A stretch of 35,641 nucleotides of DNA, taken from assembly GCA_009777345.1 (NCBI GenBank), contig WRMB01000038.1:1-35641 (forward strand). Direction: 5' to 3'. The stretch comes from Micrococcales bacterium (GTDB lineage: Bacteria > Actinomycetota > Actinomycetes > Actinomycetales > Cellulomonadaceae). How positions within the stretch are numbered: the first letter of the stretch is position 1; each line of letters opens with the position of its first letter. Under the pieces are notes generated by a model that was not told the origin of the DNA, did no database searches, and saw nothing but the letters and a program-made list of their open reading frames with translations. This document shows positions 15,421 through 22,687 of this stretch, piece by piece. The translations under genes and the position numbers were made by a program.

Positions 15421-16647
15421 TCATGGCTCGACCAGCTCGGGGGCGCCGACGGCCGACAGGCGTGGGTCGACCGGGTCGGGCGGGGCCAGGTCGCCGTCGA
15501 CCACGCCCAGGTCGCGGAAGCGGCGGGCCGAGACCAGCACCCGGGTCTCCAACGAGGCCACGGTCTGGTTGTACGACCCGGCGGCCGACTCCAGGGCCCG
15601 GCCCAGCCGTGACAGGTGGCCGCCCATGGTGGCCAGGCGGCCGTGCAGCTCGCGGCCCAGGTCGAGCACCGCCTGGGCGTTGTCGGCCAGGGCGTCCTGC
15701 CGCCAGGCGTAGGCGACGGTGCGCAGCAGGGCCAGCAGCGTCACCGGGGTGGCGACGACCACGTGCGCGTCGAAGGCGTGCTCGACCAGCCCCGGGTCGG
15801 CTTCCAGCGCCGCGGACCAGAACGACTCGACCGGTACGAACATCACGACCAGCTCCGGCGCGGGGCTGAACTGCTCCCAGTACTGCTTGGCCGCCAGGGC
15901 GTCGACGTGGGCCCGGACCTGCCGGGCGTGCGCGGCGTACCCGGCCGCGCGTTCGTCCGGGTCGTCGGCCTGCGCGGCGGCCAGGAACCCCAGGAACGGG
16001 GCCTTGGCGTCCACCACCACATGCTTGCCCCCGGCGAGGCGCACCACCATGTCCGGTCGCAGCGGGCCGTCGTCGGTCCGGGTGGTGCGCTGCTCGACGA
16101 AGTCCACCCGGTCCAGCATCCCGGCCGCCTCCACCACCCGCCGCAGCTGGACCTCGCCCCACCGGCCACGCACCTGCGAGCCGCGCAGCGCGGTCACCAG
16201 CTGGCCGGTCTGGTGCCGCAGACCCGCGGTCTCTTCGCGCATGGTCCGGACCTGCGCGCCGAGCAGGGCCTGCCCCTCCGCCCGGGCCTGCTCGGTGGTG
16301 GACAGGGTGCGGCGCACATCGTCCAGGGTGCGGGTCAAGGGTTCCAGCAGGTCGCGGAACGCGCTGTCCCGGGCGGCTTGCTGCCCGGCGACGGCCTGCT
16401 GCTCGGCGGTGAACCGGGCCGCCAGCCGGTCCGACGACTCGGCCAGCGCCGCCGCGGCCAGGGCACCAGCCCGCTGCGCTGCTTCGGCCGCGTCCGACTG
16501 CTGCACCGCGTCCAGCCGGGCCTGCGCCGTCCGCGCCTGCACCTGGGCGTCGTGCAGCTGCGACAACGTCCGCCGTCCGCCCAGCAACCAGCCCAGCACC
16601 ATCCCGAACCCCAGCCCGACCAGCCCACCGACGACGAGATATCCCAT
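15421..16647 (-). CDS. rmuC: DNA recombination protein RmuC
   Basis: A 408-residue RmuC protein: one N-terminal membrane helix (LVVGGLVGLGFGMVLGWLLGG), a coiled-coil region (about 30-140), and the nuclease-like core with RGRWGEVQLRRVVEAAGMLDRVDF, LRPDMVVRLAGGKHVVVDAKAPF and VVMFVPVESFWSAALE. RmuC limits inversions at short repeats and is thought to act as an endonuclease-fold protein on DNA. ATG 16647 is preferred because the membrane helix follows directly; a GTG at 16674 in frame is the alternative. A LexA-like box lies 46 bp upstream, in the gap to the divergent TROVE-like gene. Confidence 0.9.
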   Translation of the reverse strand: MGYLVVGGLVGLGFGMVLGWLLGGRRTLSQLHDAQVQARTAQARLDAVQQSDAAEAAQRAGALAAAALAESSDRLAARFTAEQQAVAGQQAARDSAFRDLLEPLTRTLDDVRRTLSTTEQARAEGQALLGAQVRTMREETAGLRHQTGQLVTALRGSQVRGRWGEVQLRRVVEAAGMLDRVDFVEQRTTRTDDGPLRPDMVVRLAGGKHVVVDAKAPFLGFLAAAQADDPDERAAGYAAHARQVRAHVDALAAKQYWEQFSPAPELVVMFVPVESFWSAALEADPGLVEHAFDAHVVVATPVTLLALLRTVAYAWRQDALADNAQAVLDLGRELHGRLATMGGHLSRLGRALESAAGSYNQTVASLETRVLVSARRFRDLGVVDGDLAPPDPVDPRLSAVGAPELVEP

Positions 16648-16692
16648 GCCCCCATCGTCGCGCCGACCACCCACACGGCTCCCTCTGATCTA

Positions 16693-16708
16693 TAGAACGG
16701 ACGTTCGA
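16693..16708. promoter_or_regulatory. LexA-type SOS box between rmuC and TROVE-like gene
   Basis: TAGAACGGACGTTCGA differs at one position from the actinobacterial consensus TCGAAC-N4-GTTCGA and keeps the core GAAC-N4-GTTC. It lies 46 bp upstream of the rmuC ATG and heads the leader of the divergent operon. Its neighbours (TATAGAA, ATATTAAAA) are AT-rich as expected of a promoter. LexA control of one or both sides is inferred from match and position. Confidence 0.6.
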
Positions 16709-16986
16709 TATTAAAACCGCGGCATCTGGTGCACAAGGTCGAAGGGGACGGGGTACTTGGGAACGGGTGGCTGGCGATGCCGCCGAACGAGCGTTGCGGC
16801 GCAGGGCCGACCGAGGCCGGAACGAAAAACGCTGACGGGACTGGGACCCGGCGCGTAGGGTGGCGGCACGCCGCCCGCGGGACTCGACCACGACTTCCGA
16901 ACCTCTCTCTGAAAGAGCCATCTCGCAGCTCGTCGTCACTCTTCCCCGGGCGGCGCCTGAAGTCAGGGTCGAGAGAGAGGCAGAGG
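16709..16986 (+). other. Long leader of TROVE-like gene
   Basis: About 280 bases separate the LexA-type box from the chosen start at 16987. The frame is open here but the peptide is basic, low in complexity and unlike the family, so I treat it as a leader. CCTCTCTCT (16902-16910) can pair with AGAGAGAGG (16972-16980), which contains the likely ribosome-binding site. I looked for a Y-RNA or tRNA-like T-arm and did not see one. Confidence 0.4.
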
Positions 16987-18705
16987 TTGGTCTCCCGAGC
17001 CGAGCAGGTGGCCTGCGAGGACGTGCTGCTGTTCGTCAACGCCGCGACGGCCTCGACCGGTCAGCGCGAGTTCGCGTCCACAGCCGCCGAGCACACGCTG
17101 TCTCTGGAGTTCTTGCACGCCTACGTGCTGGGCAACTACCGGGACCTGTACGCCGCGACGCTGGCTCTGGGTATCAACGACCACAATGCGGCGCTGGTCG
17201 TGCTCAACCTGCTGCGCACCCCGTCCGACCCGACCCGGCGCGCCGCGGAGATGCCGCACCCGGTCACCGTCGAAGACCACGACACCGAAGGGACGCTGAT
17301 CGCGGCCCGGCTGGCGCAGATGCCGCCGCAGCGGGTGTACCGGCTGTTCTCCCGGCTGCGCCGCGCGGGAGTGAACAACCGGCGCACCCGGGCGGTCGTC
17401 CGCGACTGGGTGACGGCCCGGCCTGACCTGGCGTTCGACGCCGTCAAGTACCGACGCGGCCTGGCCGACGCCGCGCGGCACGCCCACCTGCGGCTGCCCG
17501 CTGAGATCAGCACCGTCCTGTTCGACTGGCGTCGTCCGGCCCGGTACGCCACACCGCTGCTGGAGACGTGGCGTCGGGCGCACTACGACCGGTCGGCGCT
17601 GGCCGAGCTGCCGTACACCGTCGCCGAGGGCTTCGCGGCGCGGCGCGGGGTGTCCCGCGAGAAGCTGCTCGCCACCGCCCGGCTCACCGCCGCCGAACGG
17701 CTGCGGCTCCAGGGCGCCGCAGCCAAGGCCAAGACTGACGTGGCGGTGGACCTGACCCGGGTGCCGCTGACCCGGCTGGCGACCTACGTGCTGTCCCTGG
17801 ACCGGCACGAACGCGCCCACCGCCGGGCCGAGCTCACCGCGGCGCTGCGCGCGTCGGCCCGCCGGGCGGCCGGGCCGCACCAGGGCACCTGGGGCCGGGT
17901 GGTCACCGTGTGCGACGACAGCTACTCGTCGTACGGGTCGGGGGTCAAGCGGCGCCGTCCGCTGGCCGTGGCCCTGGCGGTGCACTACCTGGTCGAGGCC
18001 CTGGCCGCCGAGCACCACGGGCTGTGGCTGACGCACCGGGGCGACCCGCTGCTGGTCCACCCGGTCGGTACTACGCCGCTGGCCAGCCGCTTGCTGGACG
18101 CCTTGGCGCTGGTCGCGCCGAACGTCCCGTGCCGCCACATGCCGTCGGACACATCCTGTCCGCCACCACCGCCGTCGGTGTGGTGCGACGGCTGCCACCG
18201 CATCCAGCCCCGGGACCGGGTGGTCGTCGTCTCCGACGCCTGGGACAACGACCCGCCCGGCGGCGCTGGGGAGGTGCTGCGGGTGTGGCGCCAGCGCCTC
18301 GACCCGACCGGTCGCACCGAGGTGGTGCACCTCAACCCGGTCTACGACCCGCGCACCTACCAGGTGCGCCCCCTGGCACCCGGGGTGCCCAGCGTCGGCA
18401 TCCGCAACGGCGAGGACGCCGCCACCCTGGTCGAGATCGCCCGGTTCGCCACCGGCACCGCCCGGTTCGACGACCTGGTCGGCTACCTGCGACACCAGGC
18501 CGGGGGCGTCGCCAGCCTGGAGCCCGACGAGATCGCCGAGCTGGTGCGAGCCACCGCAGGAGACCCGAACGCGCTCGAACGTGTCCGGTCGGGGCAGATG
18601 ATCGCGCCGGTGCCCTTGCACCGGCGCGAGTCGGCCAGGAGCGGCCACGGCCAGACCAATGTGCCTGGCGATGACCGTCCGGCCGGACCGGGAGGGACGT
18701 CGTGA
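16987..18705 (+). CDS. Ro60/TROVE-like protein with vWA domain
   Basis: A 572-residue protein from TTG 16987 (SD AGAGAGG upstream; GTG 17008 is an alternative). The N-terminal half is an alpha-helical repeat region (LLFVNAATASTGQREF, SLEFLHAYVLGNYRDLYAATLALGINDHN, RVYRLFSRLRRAGVNNRRTRAVVRDW), resembling the HEAT-like ring of Ro60/TROVE proteins. The C-terminal half is a von Willebrand A fold with metal site D310-x-S312-x-S314 (TVCDDSYSSYGSG) and D417 (VVVSDAWDND). A Cys/His-rich insert (CRHMPSDTSC ... CDGC) lies before it. Ro proteins bind misfolded RNA and Y RNA. It overlaps the next gene by GTGA. Identification as TROVE-like is by pattern; the vWA part is firmer. Confidence 0.65.
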   Translation: MVSRAEQVACEDVLLFVNAATASTGQREFASTAAEHTLSLEFLHAYVLGNYRDLYAATLALGINDHNAALVVLNLLRTPSDPTRRAAEMPHPVTVEDHDTEGTLIAARLAQMPPQRVYRLFSRLRRAGVNNRRTRAVVRDWVTARPDLAFDAVKYRRGLADAARHAHLRLPAEISTVLFDWRRPARYATPLLETWRRAHYDRSALAELPYTVAEGFAARRGVSREKLLATARLTAAERLRLQGAAAKAKTDVAVDLTRVPLTRLATYVLSLDRHERAHRRAELTAALRASARRAAGPHQGTWGRVVTVCDDSYSSYGSGVKRRRPLAVALAVHYLVEALAAEHHGLWLTHRGDPLLVHPVGTTPLASRLLDALALVAPNVPCRHMPSDTSCPPPPPSVWCDGCHRIQPRDRVVVVSDAWDNDPPGGAGEVLRVWRQRLDPTGRTEVVHLNPVYDPRTYQVRPLAPGVPSVGIRNGEDAATLVEIARFATGTARFDDLVGYLRHQAGGVASLEPDEIAELVRATAGDPNALERVRSGQMIAPVPLHRRESARSGHGQTNVPGDDRPAGPGGTS

Positions 18706-19925
18706 CGCGGGTTGAACCGTTCGTCGTGGACCTGGCCGGGCTGCGGGTCGCCCCGGCGCAGACCTGGGGCGCGGTGCGCCTGGTCCCGCTGCTGCGCGAC
18801 GAACCGGTACGTGACCTGCGGCTGCACCCGCGGCTGTACGGCCCGGACTCGCTGTCGGTGGTGCAGGTCGGCCGCAACCAGCGGGCCAACCGGGCACCGG
18901 TCTGCTGCGACGAGTGCGGGCAGCCCCTCGGCCCTCCCCTGGGCGAGGTGTACGTCGCGTACGTGCCCCATGCCCTGGTGGCGACCTGGACGCCCGACGG
19001 GACGCCCGTCGCCGCCGCGGGCACCCAGATGCTGGCGGCCGACCGGACCCCGACCGAGGGTTTCGAGGTGCGGGTACGTCGTCGCCTGGCGCGGCGTGAG
19101 GAACCCCACCAGGTCCGGTTCCTGCCGCTGCGCCTGGCGGTCGACGGTTACCTCAGCCTGGAGTTCGCCGGCCCGCCGACCCGCTGGCCGGAGTGGTCGC
19201 GCCAGGCGTTCCGCGACGGCCTGTCGCCCCGGGCCGAGGAGTTCGGTTCTGGGGACGGCTGGGGCCTGGACGACGCGCTGCGGGTGTTCGAGATCCACCC
19301 GGACCAGTGCGGCGTCGTGCTGTACGCCGGGGACCAGCTGGTCGCGGCCTTCGTCGTACCGCACCCCGAGGACTACCGGATGCTGCACCCCACCTTGGTG
19401 CACACCCTGTACGGTCCGCAGATCCAGCACTACGCCACCATGTTCCCTGACGTGCCCGACCTGGTCAGCCCGCTGGACGGCACGGACGTGACCGACCTGG
19501 CCGACCTGCGCCGCCAGCTGGACGCCGCGACCCAGTCGTGGCGCGACCTGCACACGATCATGGCCACGGACCTGCTCGACGCGGTGTACGACGGCCAGCC
19601 GGTCCGCCGCATGGGCCGCTTCACCCTGACCCGCTTCCGCCCCACCTTCGACCCCGACCGCGAGAACCACATCGGTGAGGCCATCACCGACGATCAGGGT
19701 GGTCTGGCCTACCTGGCCACCGCCCGCCTGTCCGTCGCCCAGACCAAGCGCGGCTACCTGCTGTCCGTCCTGGCCGCCCACGACTGGCACCTGGACCGCA
19801 CCGCCGCCGCCCTGGGCACCACCCACGACGACCTGGTCCTCCGCCTGGACCGCGCCGGTTTCGGCCACCTGCTGAAACCAGACGTCGTCGACCCGGTCCG
19901 AGCCCGCCATCGGTCACGACAGTGA
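18702..19925 (+). CDS. ARPP-2-like protein with C-terminal HTH
   Basis: A 407-residue protein translationally coupled to the TROVE-like gene (GTG overlapping TGA). The N-terminus (AQTWGAVRLVPLLRDEP) and the block LDDALRVFEIHPDQCGVVLYAGDQLVAAFVVPHPEDYRMLHPTLVHTLYG match what I recall as the ARPP-2 family of RNA-repair and conflict neighbourhoods. C68, C69 and C72 (CCDECG) may be part of a metal site. The last 60 residues (YLLSVLAAHDWHLDRTAAALG and on) look like a Fis-type helix-turn-helix, suggesting a regulatory or nucleic-acid-binding tail. The role in RNA damage response is inferred from the family and partner. Confidence 0.6.
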   Translation: MTRVEPFVVDLAGLRVAPAQTWGAVRLVPLLRDEPVRDLRLHPRLYGPDSLSVVQVGRNQRANRAPVCCDECGQPLGPPLGEVYVAYVPHALVATWTPDGTPVAAAGTQMLAADRTPTEGFEVRVRRRLARREEPHQVRFLPLRLAVDGYLSLEFAGPPTRWPEWSRQAFRDGLSPRAEEFGSGDGWGLDDALRVFEIHPDQCGVVLYAGDQLVAAFVVPHPEDYRMLHPTLVHTLYGPQIQHYATMFPDVPDLVSPLDGTDVTDLADLRRQLDAATQSWRDLHTIMATDLLDAVYDGQPVRRMGRFTLTRFRPTFDPDRENHIGEAITDDQGGLAYLATARLSVAQTKRGYLLSVLAAHDWHLDRTAAALGTTHDDLVLRLDRAGFGHLLKPDVVDPVRARHRSRQ

Positions 19926-19935
19926 GGTGCCAGAT

Positions 19936-20577
19936 ATGAGCGATCCTGTGAAGGTCGTGCTGGTCTCGGGTGGGCGCGGGGTCGTCCTGTACGACGGGTG
20001 GGCCGGGCAGGGGTTCCAGAACCACCTGCTCATTGCCGCGGGGCACACTGACTCCTTGCGCCTGCTGGCCGAAGCCGATCCGGCGTCTGACGTGCCGCCC
20101 TTCGACGATGATCCATTCGGTTACGGGGCGTTCGGCCGGAGCCCCCTGAGGGCGTTGGCCGATCCTTGGAGCTGGAGCGCCATCGGGTGGGAGGGCGGAG
20201 CGGTTCTCGACTTCGACCGTCGGATCCTGACCTGGTATGCCACCAGCGTGGACTGGAGCTTCGGCGTCGTCGACCGTCCCATCTTGGCGGCCGACAAGTC
20301 TGCTGCGAGATCGGTCGCAAGAAAGATGTCGCGCTCGGCGTCGCAGGCTGTCCCCGAGCGTCGCCGACGGCGGGGTGGCCACTCCCGACGACGAGGCGGC
20401 GAGCAGTCCGCCGCACCGGTCGCGGGCACCGACGAGCCCGCCAGGCCTGCTGCGATGGAGGCCGTCGCCGACGCCTGGAACTGGGTCGGGTGGACCGTCG
20501 TCTGGGCCTCTGACGGCGCGGCCGACCTGCTGCGAGCCGCAGCAGAGCCGCTTGGCGAGGCCCGTCCTCGCTCATAG
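19936..20577 (+). CDS. Unknown protein, paralogue 1 (Arg-rich insert)
   Basis: A 213-residue protein not assigned to a family. It begins VKVVLVSGGRGVVLYDGWAG, with GFQNHLL..AGHT, then GGAVLDFDRRILTWY, WSFGVV and GWTVVWASDGAADLLRAAA near the end; all these blocks recur in the gene at 21310. Between residues about 135 and 165 it has an Arg-rich insert (VPERRRRRGGHSRRRGGEQS) that the paralogue lacks, possibly from a local frameshift or expansion. ATG 19936 follows GAGG by eight bases and lies 10 bp after the ARPP-2-like gene, so it may belong to that operon. No signal peptide or membrane helix. Confidence 0.65.
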   Translation: MSDPVKVVLVSGGRGVVLYDGWAGQGFQNHLLIAAGHTDSLRLLAEADPASDVPPFDDDPFGYGAFGRSPLRALADPWSWSAIGWEGGAVLDFDRRILTWYATSVDWSFGVVDRPILAADKSAARSVARKMSRSASQAVPERRRRRGGHSRRRGGEQSAAPVAGTDEPARPAAMEAVADAWNWVGWTVVWASDGAADLLRAAAEPLGEARPRS

Positions 20578-20614
20578 AGTTACTTCGACGACATCCGGCA
20601 GAACAGGAACCACC

Positions 20615-20995
20615 ATGCGACGCGCCACGCTACTACTGAGCAGACCTCTTCTCGTCCTCGCCGTTGCGACGCTGCCTCTGGCGGCGGCGGGGTGCACCAC
20701 GACCGGAGACAGCGGACCGAGCGTCACTGCCGACCAGACGGACGGGGGCCAGACGGGCGGAACCGACCAGACAGGCGTGGTCGACCAGTACACCGTCGGT
20801 GTGGAAGCGGGTGAGGTCGTGATCTTCCACGGGGAGGACATCGTGGAACTCACAGGGATCGATGTCAACGCCCTGCCGCCCTACCTGCGTGACAGGGTCG
20901 ACGCGACGATTCTCGCCGAGAACCTCGAGGCCGCCCACACGATGGTCGAGGATCTGCGCACCGAGGTCCAACCAGCATCAAGCCCGACGCCGTAG
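20615..20995 (+). CDS. Small lipoprotein
   Basis: A 126-residue lipoprotein: Arg-rich n-region, hydrophobic core and lipobox AAGC (Cys27), then a Thr/Gln/Gly linker (residues 30-55) and a small C-terminal domain (YTVGVEAGEVVIFHGEDIVEL ... ARDRVDATILAENLEAAHTMV-like). AGGA precedes the ATG by nine bases. The gene follows the unknown paralogue 1 by 37 bp and ends 22 bp before hairpin A. No enzymatic motif; function unknown. Confidence 0.65.
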   Translation: MRRATLLLSRPLLVLAVATLPLAAAGCTTTGDSGPSVTADQTDGGQTGGTDQTGVVDQYTVGVEAGEVVIFHGEDIVELTGIDVNALPPYLRDRVDATILAENLEAAHTMVEDLRTEVQPASSPTP

Positions 20996-21017
20996 CCGAC
21001 CCGGAAGTTCCAGAGGT

Positions 21018-21089
21018 CACGAGGTCGTTCATAGATCACAAAGTCGTTCAGTTGTCTGAACGACTTTGTGATCTATGAACGACCTCGTG
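21018..21089. repeat. Long hairpin repeat, copy A
   Basis: 34-bp perfect arms (21018-21051, 21056-21089) with a 4-base loop TTGT. The arm begins CACGAGGTCGTTCATAGATC. It is one of three copies of a family (21910, 26096). It follows the lipoprotein stop by 22 bp. A terminator role is plausible, but the shared flanks and loop inversions between copies point to a mobile or recombining repeat. Confidence 0.9.
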
Positions 21090-21134
21090 GAGCGAACTCG
21101 CCGAACAGTCCTCGTCCGCCGAGGAGGTCGCCAA
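21090..21134 (-). repeat. Flank X of hairpin, copy at A
   Basis: Bases 21090-21134 match the reverse complement of 26051-26095 with few differences (shared run GCCGAGGAGGTCGCC). Thus hairpin A plus this flank is an inverted copy of the left half of the C element. The rest of the gap up to 21309 shows no start codon and ribosome site that I would trust; a GTG at 21145 opens an upstream extension of the next gene but is not conserved in its paralogue. Confidence 0.7.
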
Positions 21135-21309
21135 GGACGGTGGGGTGGGGAAACCGCTGTCAGGGCTGACGGCAAGGGGCGTATGGTGGCTGGACGCTGC
21201 CCACTGCACCCGCCGCGGGGTCGAGGTGCGAAGGGGCTGGCATCTTGAGGACGAGCGTGAGGTCCGCAGCCGTCGCCACGGCAACCAGACAGACGAACGA
21301 GTGGAAGCC

Positions 21310-21900
21310 ATGAGTGCTCGCGTGAACATCGCACTGGTCTCGGGTGGGCGCGGGATCGTCCTGTCCGACGGGTGGGCGGGATGGGGCTTCCAGAATCGCT
21401 TGCTCAATGCCGCAGGGCACACCGAGCTCCTGCGCACGCTGGCCGAGGCGGATCCTTCCGACGGCTGGCCACCTGTCGACGGTGATCTGTTCGGTGACGG
21501 GACGCTTCACGGATACCGGCCCCTTCGACTTCCGGGTCTGCCGACCGACCCCATGAGCTGGGCCGACGACTGGTGGGCGGAGGGCGGAGCCGTCCTCGAC
21601 TTTGACCGCAAGATCCTGACCTGGTACGTCACCGACGAGGACTGGAGCTTCGGCGTCGTCACTCGTCCCTTCTCGGCAGCCGAGAAGTCTGTTGCAGAAC
21701 GGGTGCATGCCGCGTCGCAGGGTGTTCCCTGGTCGGCCGCCAGGTGGTCTGCGGCGATGGAGACTGTCGCCCGTTACTGGCGCGGATGGACCGTGGCCTG
21801 GGCTTTCGACGGTGTTGCCGACCTTCTGCGTGCCGCGGCAGTGATCGGGCCAGGCGATATGCTGCCGGAGGCGCTCACGCCCTCACCGCCGGAGGACTAG
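21310..21900 (+). CDS. Unknown protein, paralogue 2
   Basis: A 196-residue protein clearly homologous to the gene at 19936: VNIALVSGGRGIVLSDGWAG, GFQNRLLNAAGHTELLRTLAEADPSD, GGAVLDFDRKILTWYVTDEDWSFGVV, and RGWTVAWAFDGVADLLRAAAV. It lacks the Arg-rich insert of paralogue 1 and is likely closer to the ancestral form. ATG 21310 aligns with the paralogue's start; GTG 21301 is possible. It is bounded by hairpin A upstream and hairpin B nine bases after its stop. Paired, soluble, Trp-rich and flanked by repeats, it could be an immunity or effector protein, but no family was recognised. Confidence 0.65.
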   Translation: MSARVNIALVSGGRGIVLSDGWAGWGFQNRLLNAAGHTELLRTLAEADPSDGWPPVDGDLFGDGTLHGYRPLRLPGLPTDPMSWADDWWAEGGAVLDFDRKILTWYVTDEDWSFGVVTRPFSAAEKSVAERVHAASQGVPWSAARWSAAMETVARYWRGWTVAWAFDGVADLLRAAAVIGPGDMLPEALTPSPPED

Positions 21901-21909
21901 ACCCTCGTT

Positions 21910-21983
21910 CCACGAGGTCGTTCATTGATCACAAAGTCGTTCAGACAACTGAACGACTTTGTGATCAATGAACGACCTCGTGG
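21910..21983. repeat. Long hairpin repeat, copy B
   Basis: 35-bp perfect arms (21910-21944, 21949-21983) around loop ACAA, the reverse complement of the TTGT loop in copies A and C. In the arm, TTGATC replaces TAGATC of the other copies and the opposite arm changes to match. It lies 9 bp after the stop of paralogue 2 and 23 bp before the transposase fragment's stop. Confidence 0.9.
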
Positions 21984-22020
21984 CCTCTGGGAGGTGGGCG
22001 CTGTGGTCAGACGGTCGACC
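21984..22020 (+). repeat. Flank Y, copy at B
   Basis: Bases 21984-22020 match 26170-26206 at 35 of 37 positions (CCTCTGGGAGGTGGG then C or T). At 26 kb this segment contains the stop and last codons of the SDR gene, so the B copy appears to be a displaced piece of that locus. It supplies the stop codon of the transposase fragment. Confidence 0.8.
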
Positions 22021-22363
22021 TGTCGGTAGTGACCAGGGTGCCGTCCAGGCACAGGTACGCCCACCCCTGCTCGCGGCCTTCGGCCAGGACCTGGTGCAGG
22101 TCGGGGACGTGCTCGGCGATGACGTCGATCCCTTCGTGCAGGTAACGGTAGGCGGTGGCCTGGCTGGTGCGGGCGTCGCGGGCCAGCAGCCACAGGGCGG
22201 TGCCGTCCTTGAACCAGCGCAGCACCATCACGGCCTGCACCCAGCACGTCGCTGCGTGCTGCCAAGGACGCACGTCGACGGCGCGGCGGTGGGCGGCCAG
22301 CCAGCCCGAGACCGTGGCGCAGGTGGTGTACGGGACGTCGAGGGTGGCACGATAGGTGATCAC
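22007..22363 (-). pseudogene. Truncated DDE transposase (IS5-type N-terminus)
   Basis: A 118-residue remnant of an IS5-like/DDE-4 transposase group common in actinobacteria: VITYRATLDVPYTTCATVSGWLAAHRR, WVQAVMVLRWFKDGT, SQATAYRYLHEGIDVIAEHVPDLHQVL and YLCLDGTLVTTDR. The last block carries the first catalytic Asp (LDGT). The remainder of the DDE domain is missing: the frame runs into flank Y and stops at 22007. The GTG at 22363 has GAAGGA upstream. It cannot be an active enzyme. Truncation at the repeat border suggests that a recombination joined the IS to the duplicated Y segment. Confidence 0.8.
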
Positions 22364-22687
22364 GTGGGGTCCTTCGCTACGAGTGCTTTCTTGGTCGAAA
22401 CCAGCTTGCCGCAGGGACCCCACGCCCCTGCCGCGACACGCCACGACCCCGTCACCGCAGGACCAACGCTGACGACCTACCTCACATTGCCTGGTGAGAA
22501 AACCTCAATGAGGCACCCCAACCGCGACACCGCCGTGCGCATCGCACAGCAGACCGTCGGGAGCAGGTCAGCGAACCGGGTAGCCACGACTTCGGCTCCC
22601 CCGGTCGGCCTCGTTGTGTCAGGGCGGTGACAGCCGGAACGTCGGGTGATACGTTCGTTATGTTCCGGTTCGTGCAGGAGGGTCGTG
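22364..22687. other. Gap upstream of PrsW-toxin gene
   Basis: This 324-base gap holds the promoter side of the truncated IS and then the promoter region of the PrsW-toxin gene. The IS end was not delimited; CCTGGTGAGAAAACCTCAAT near 22491-22510 may be part of it. No credible gene is seen. GGAGG at 22677-22681 serves the ATG at 22688. Confidence 0.4.

Noticed and set aside
14765..16939. A 724-codon minus-strand open frame
   Set aside because: It overlaps rmuC and the HTH-nucleotidyltransferase gene in another frame; both have clear family motifs, and this frame is Arg/Gly-rich noise.
16709..16986. Y RNA gene beside the TROVE-like gene
   Set aside because: No tRNA-like T-arm or convincing long stem typical of bacterial Y RNAs was visible; only a weak 9-bp pairing was found.
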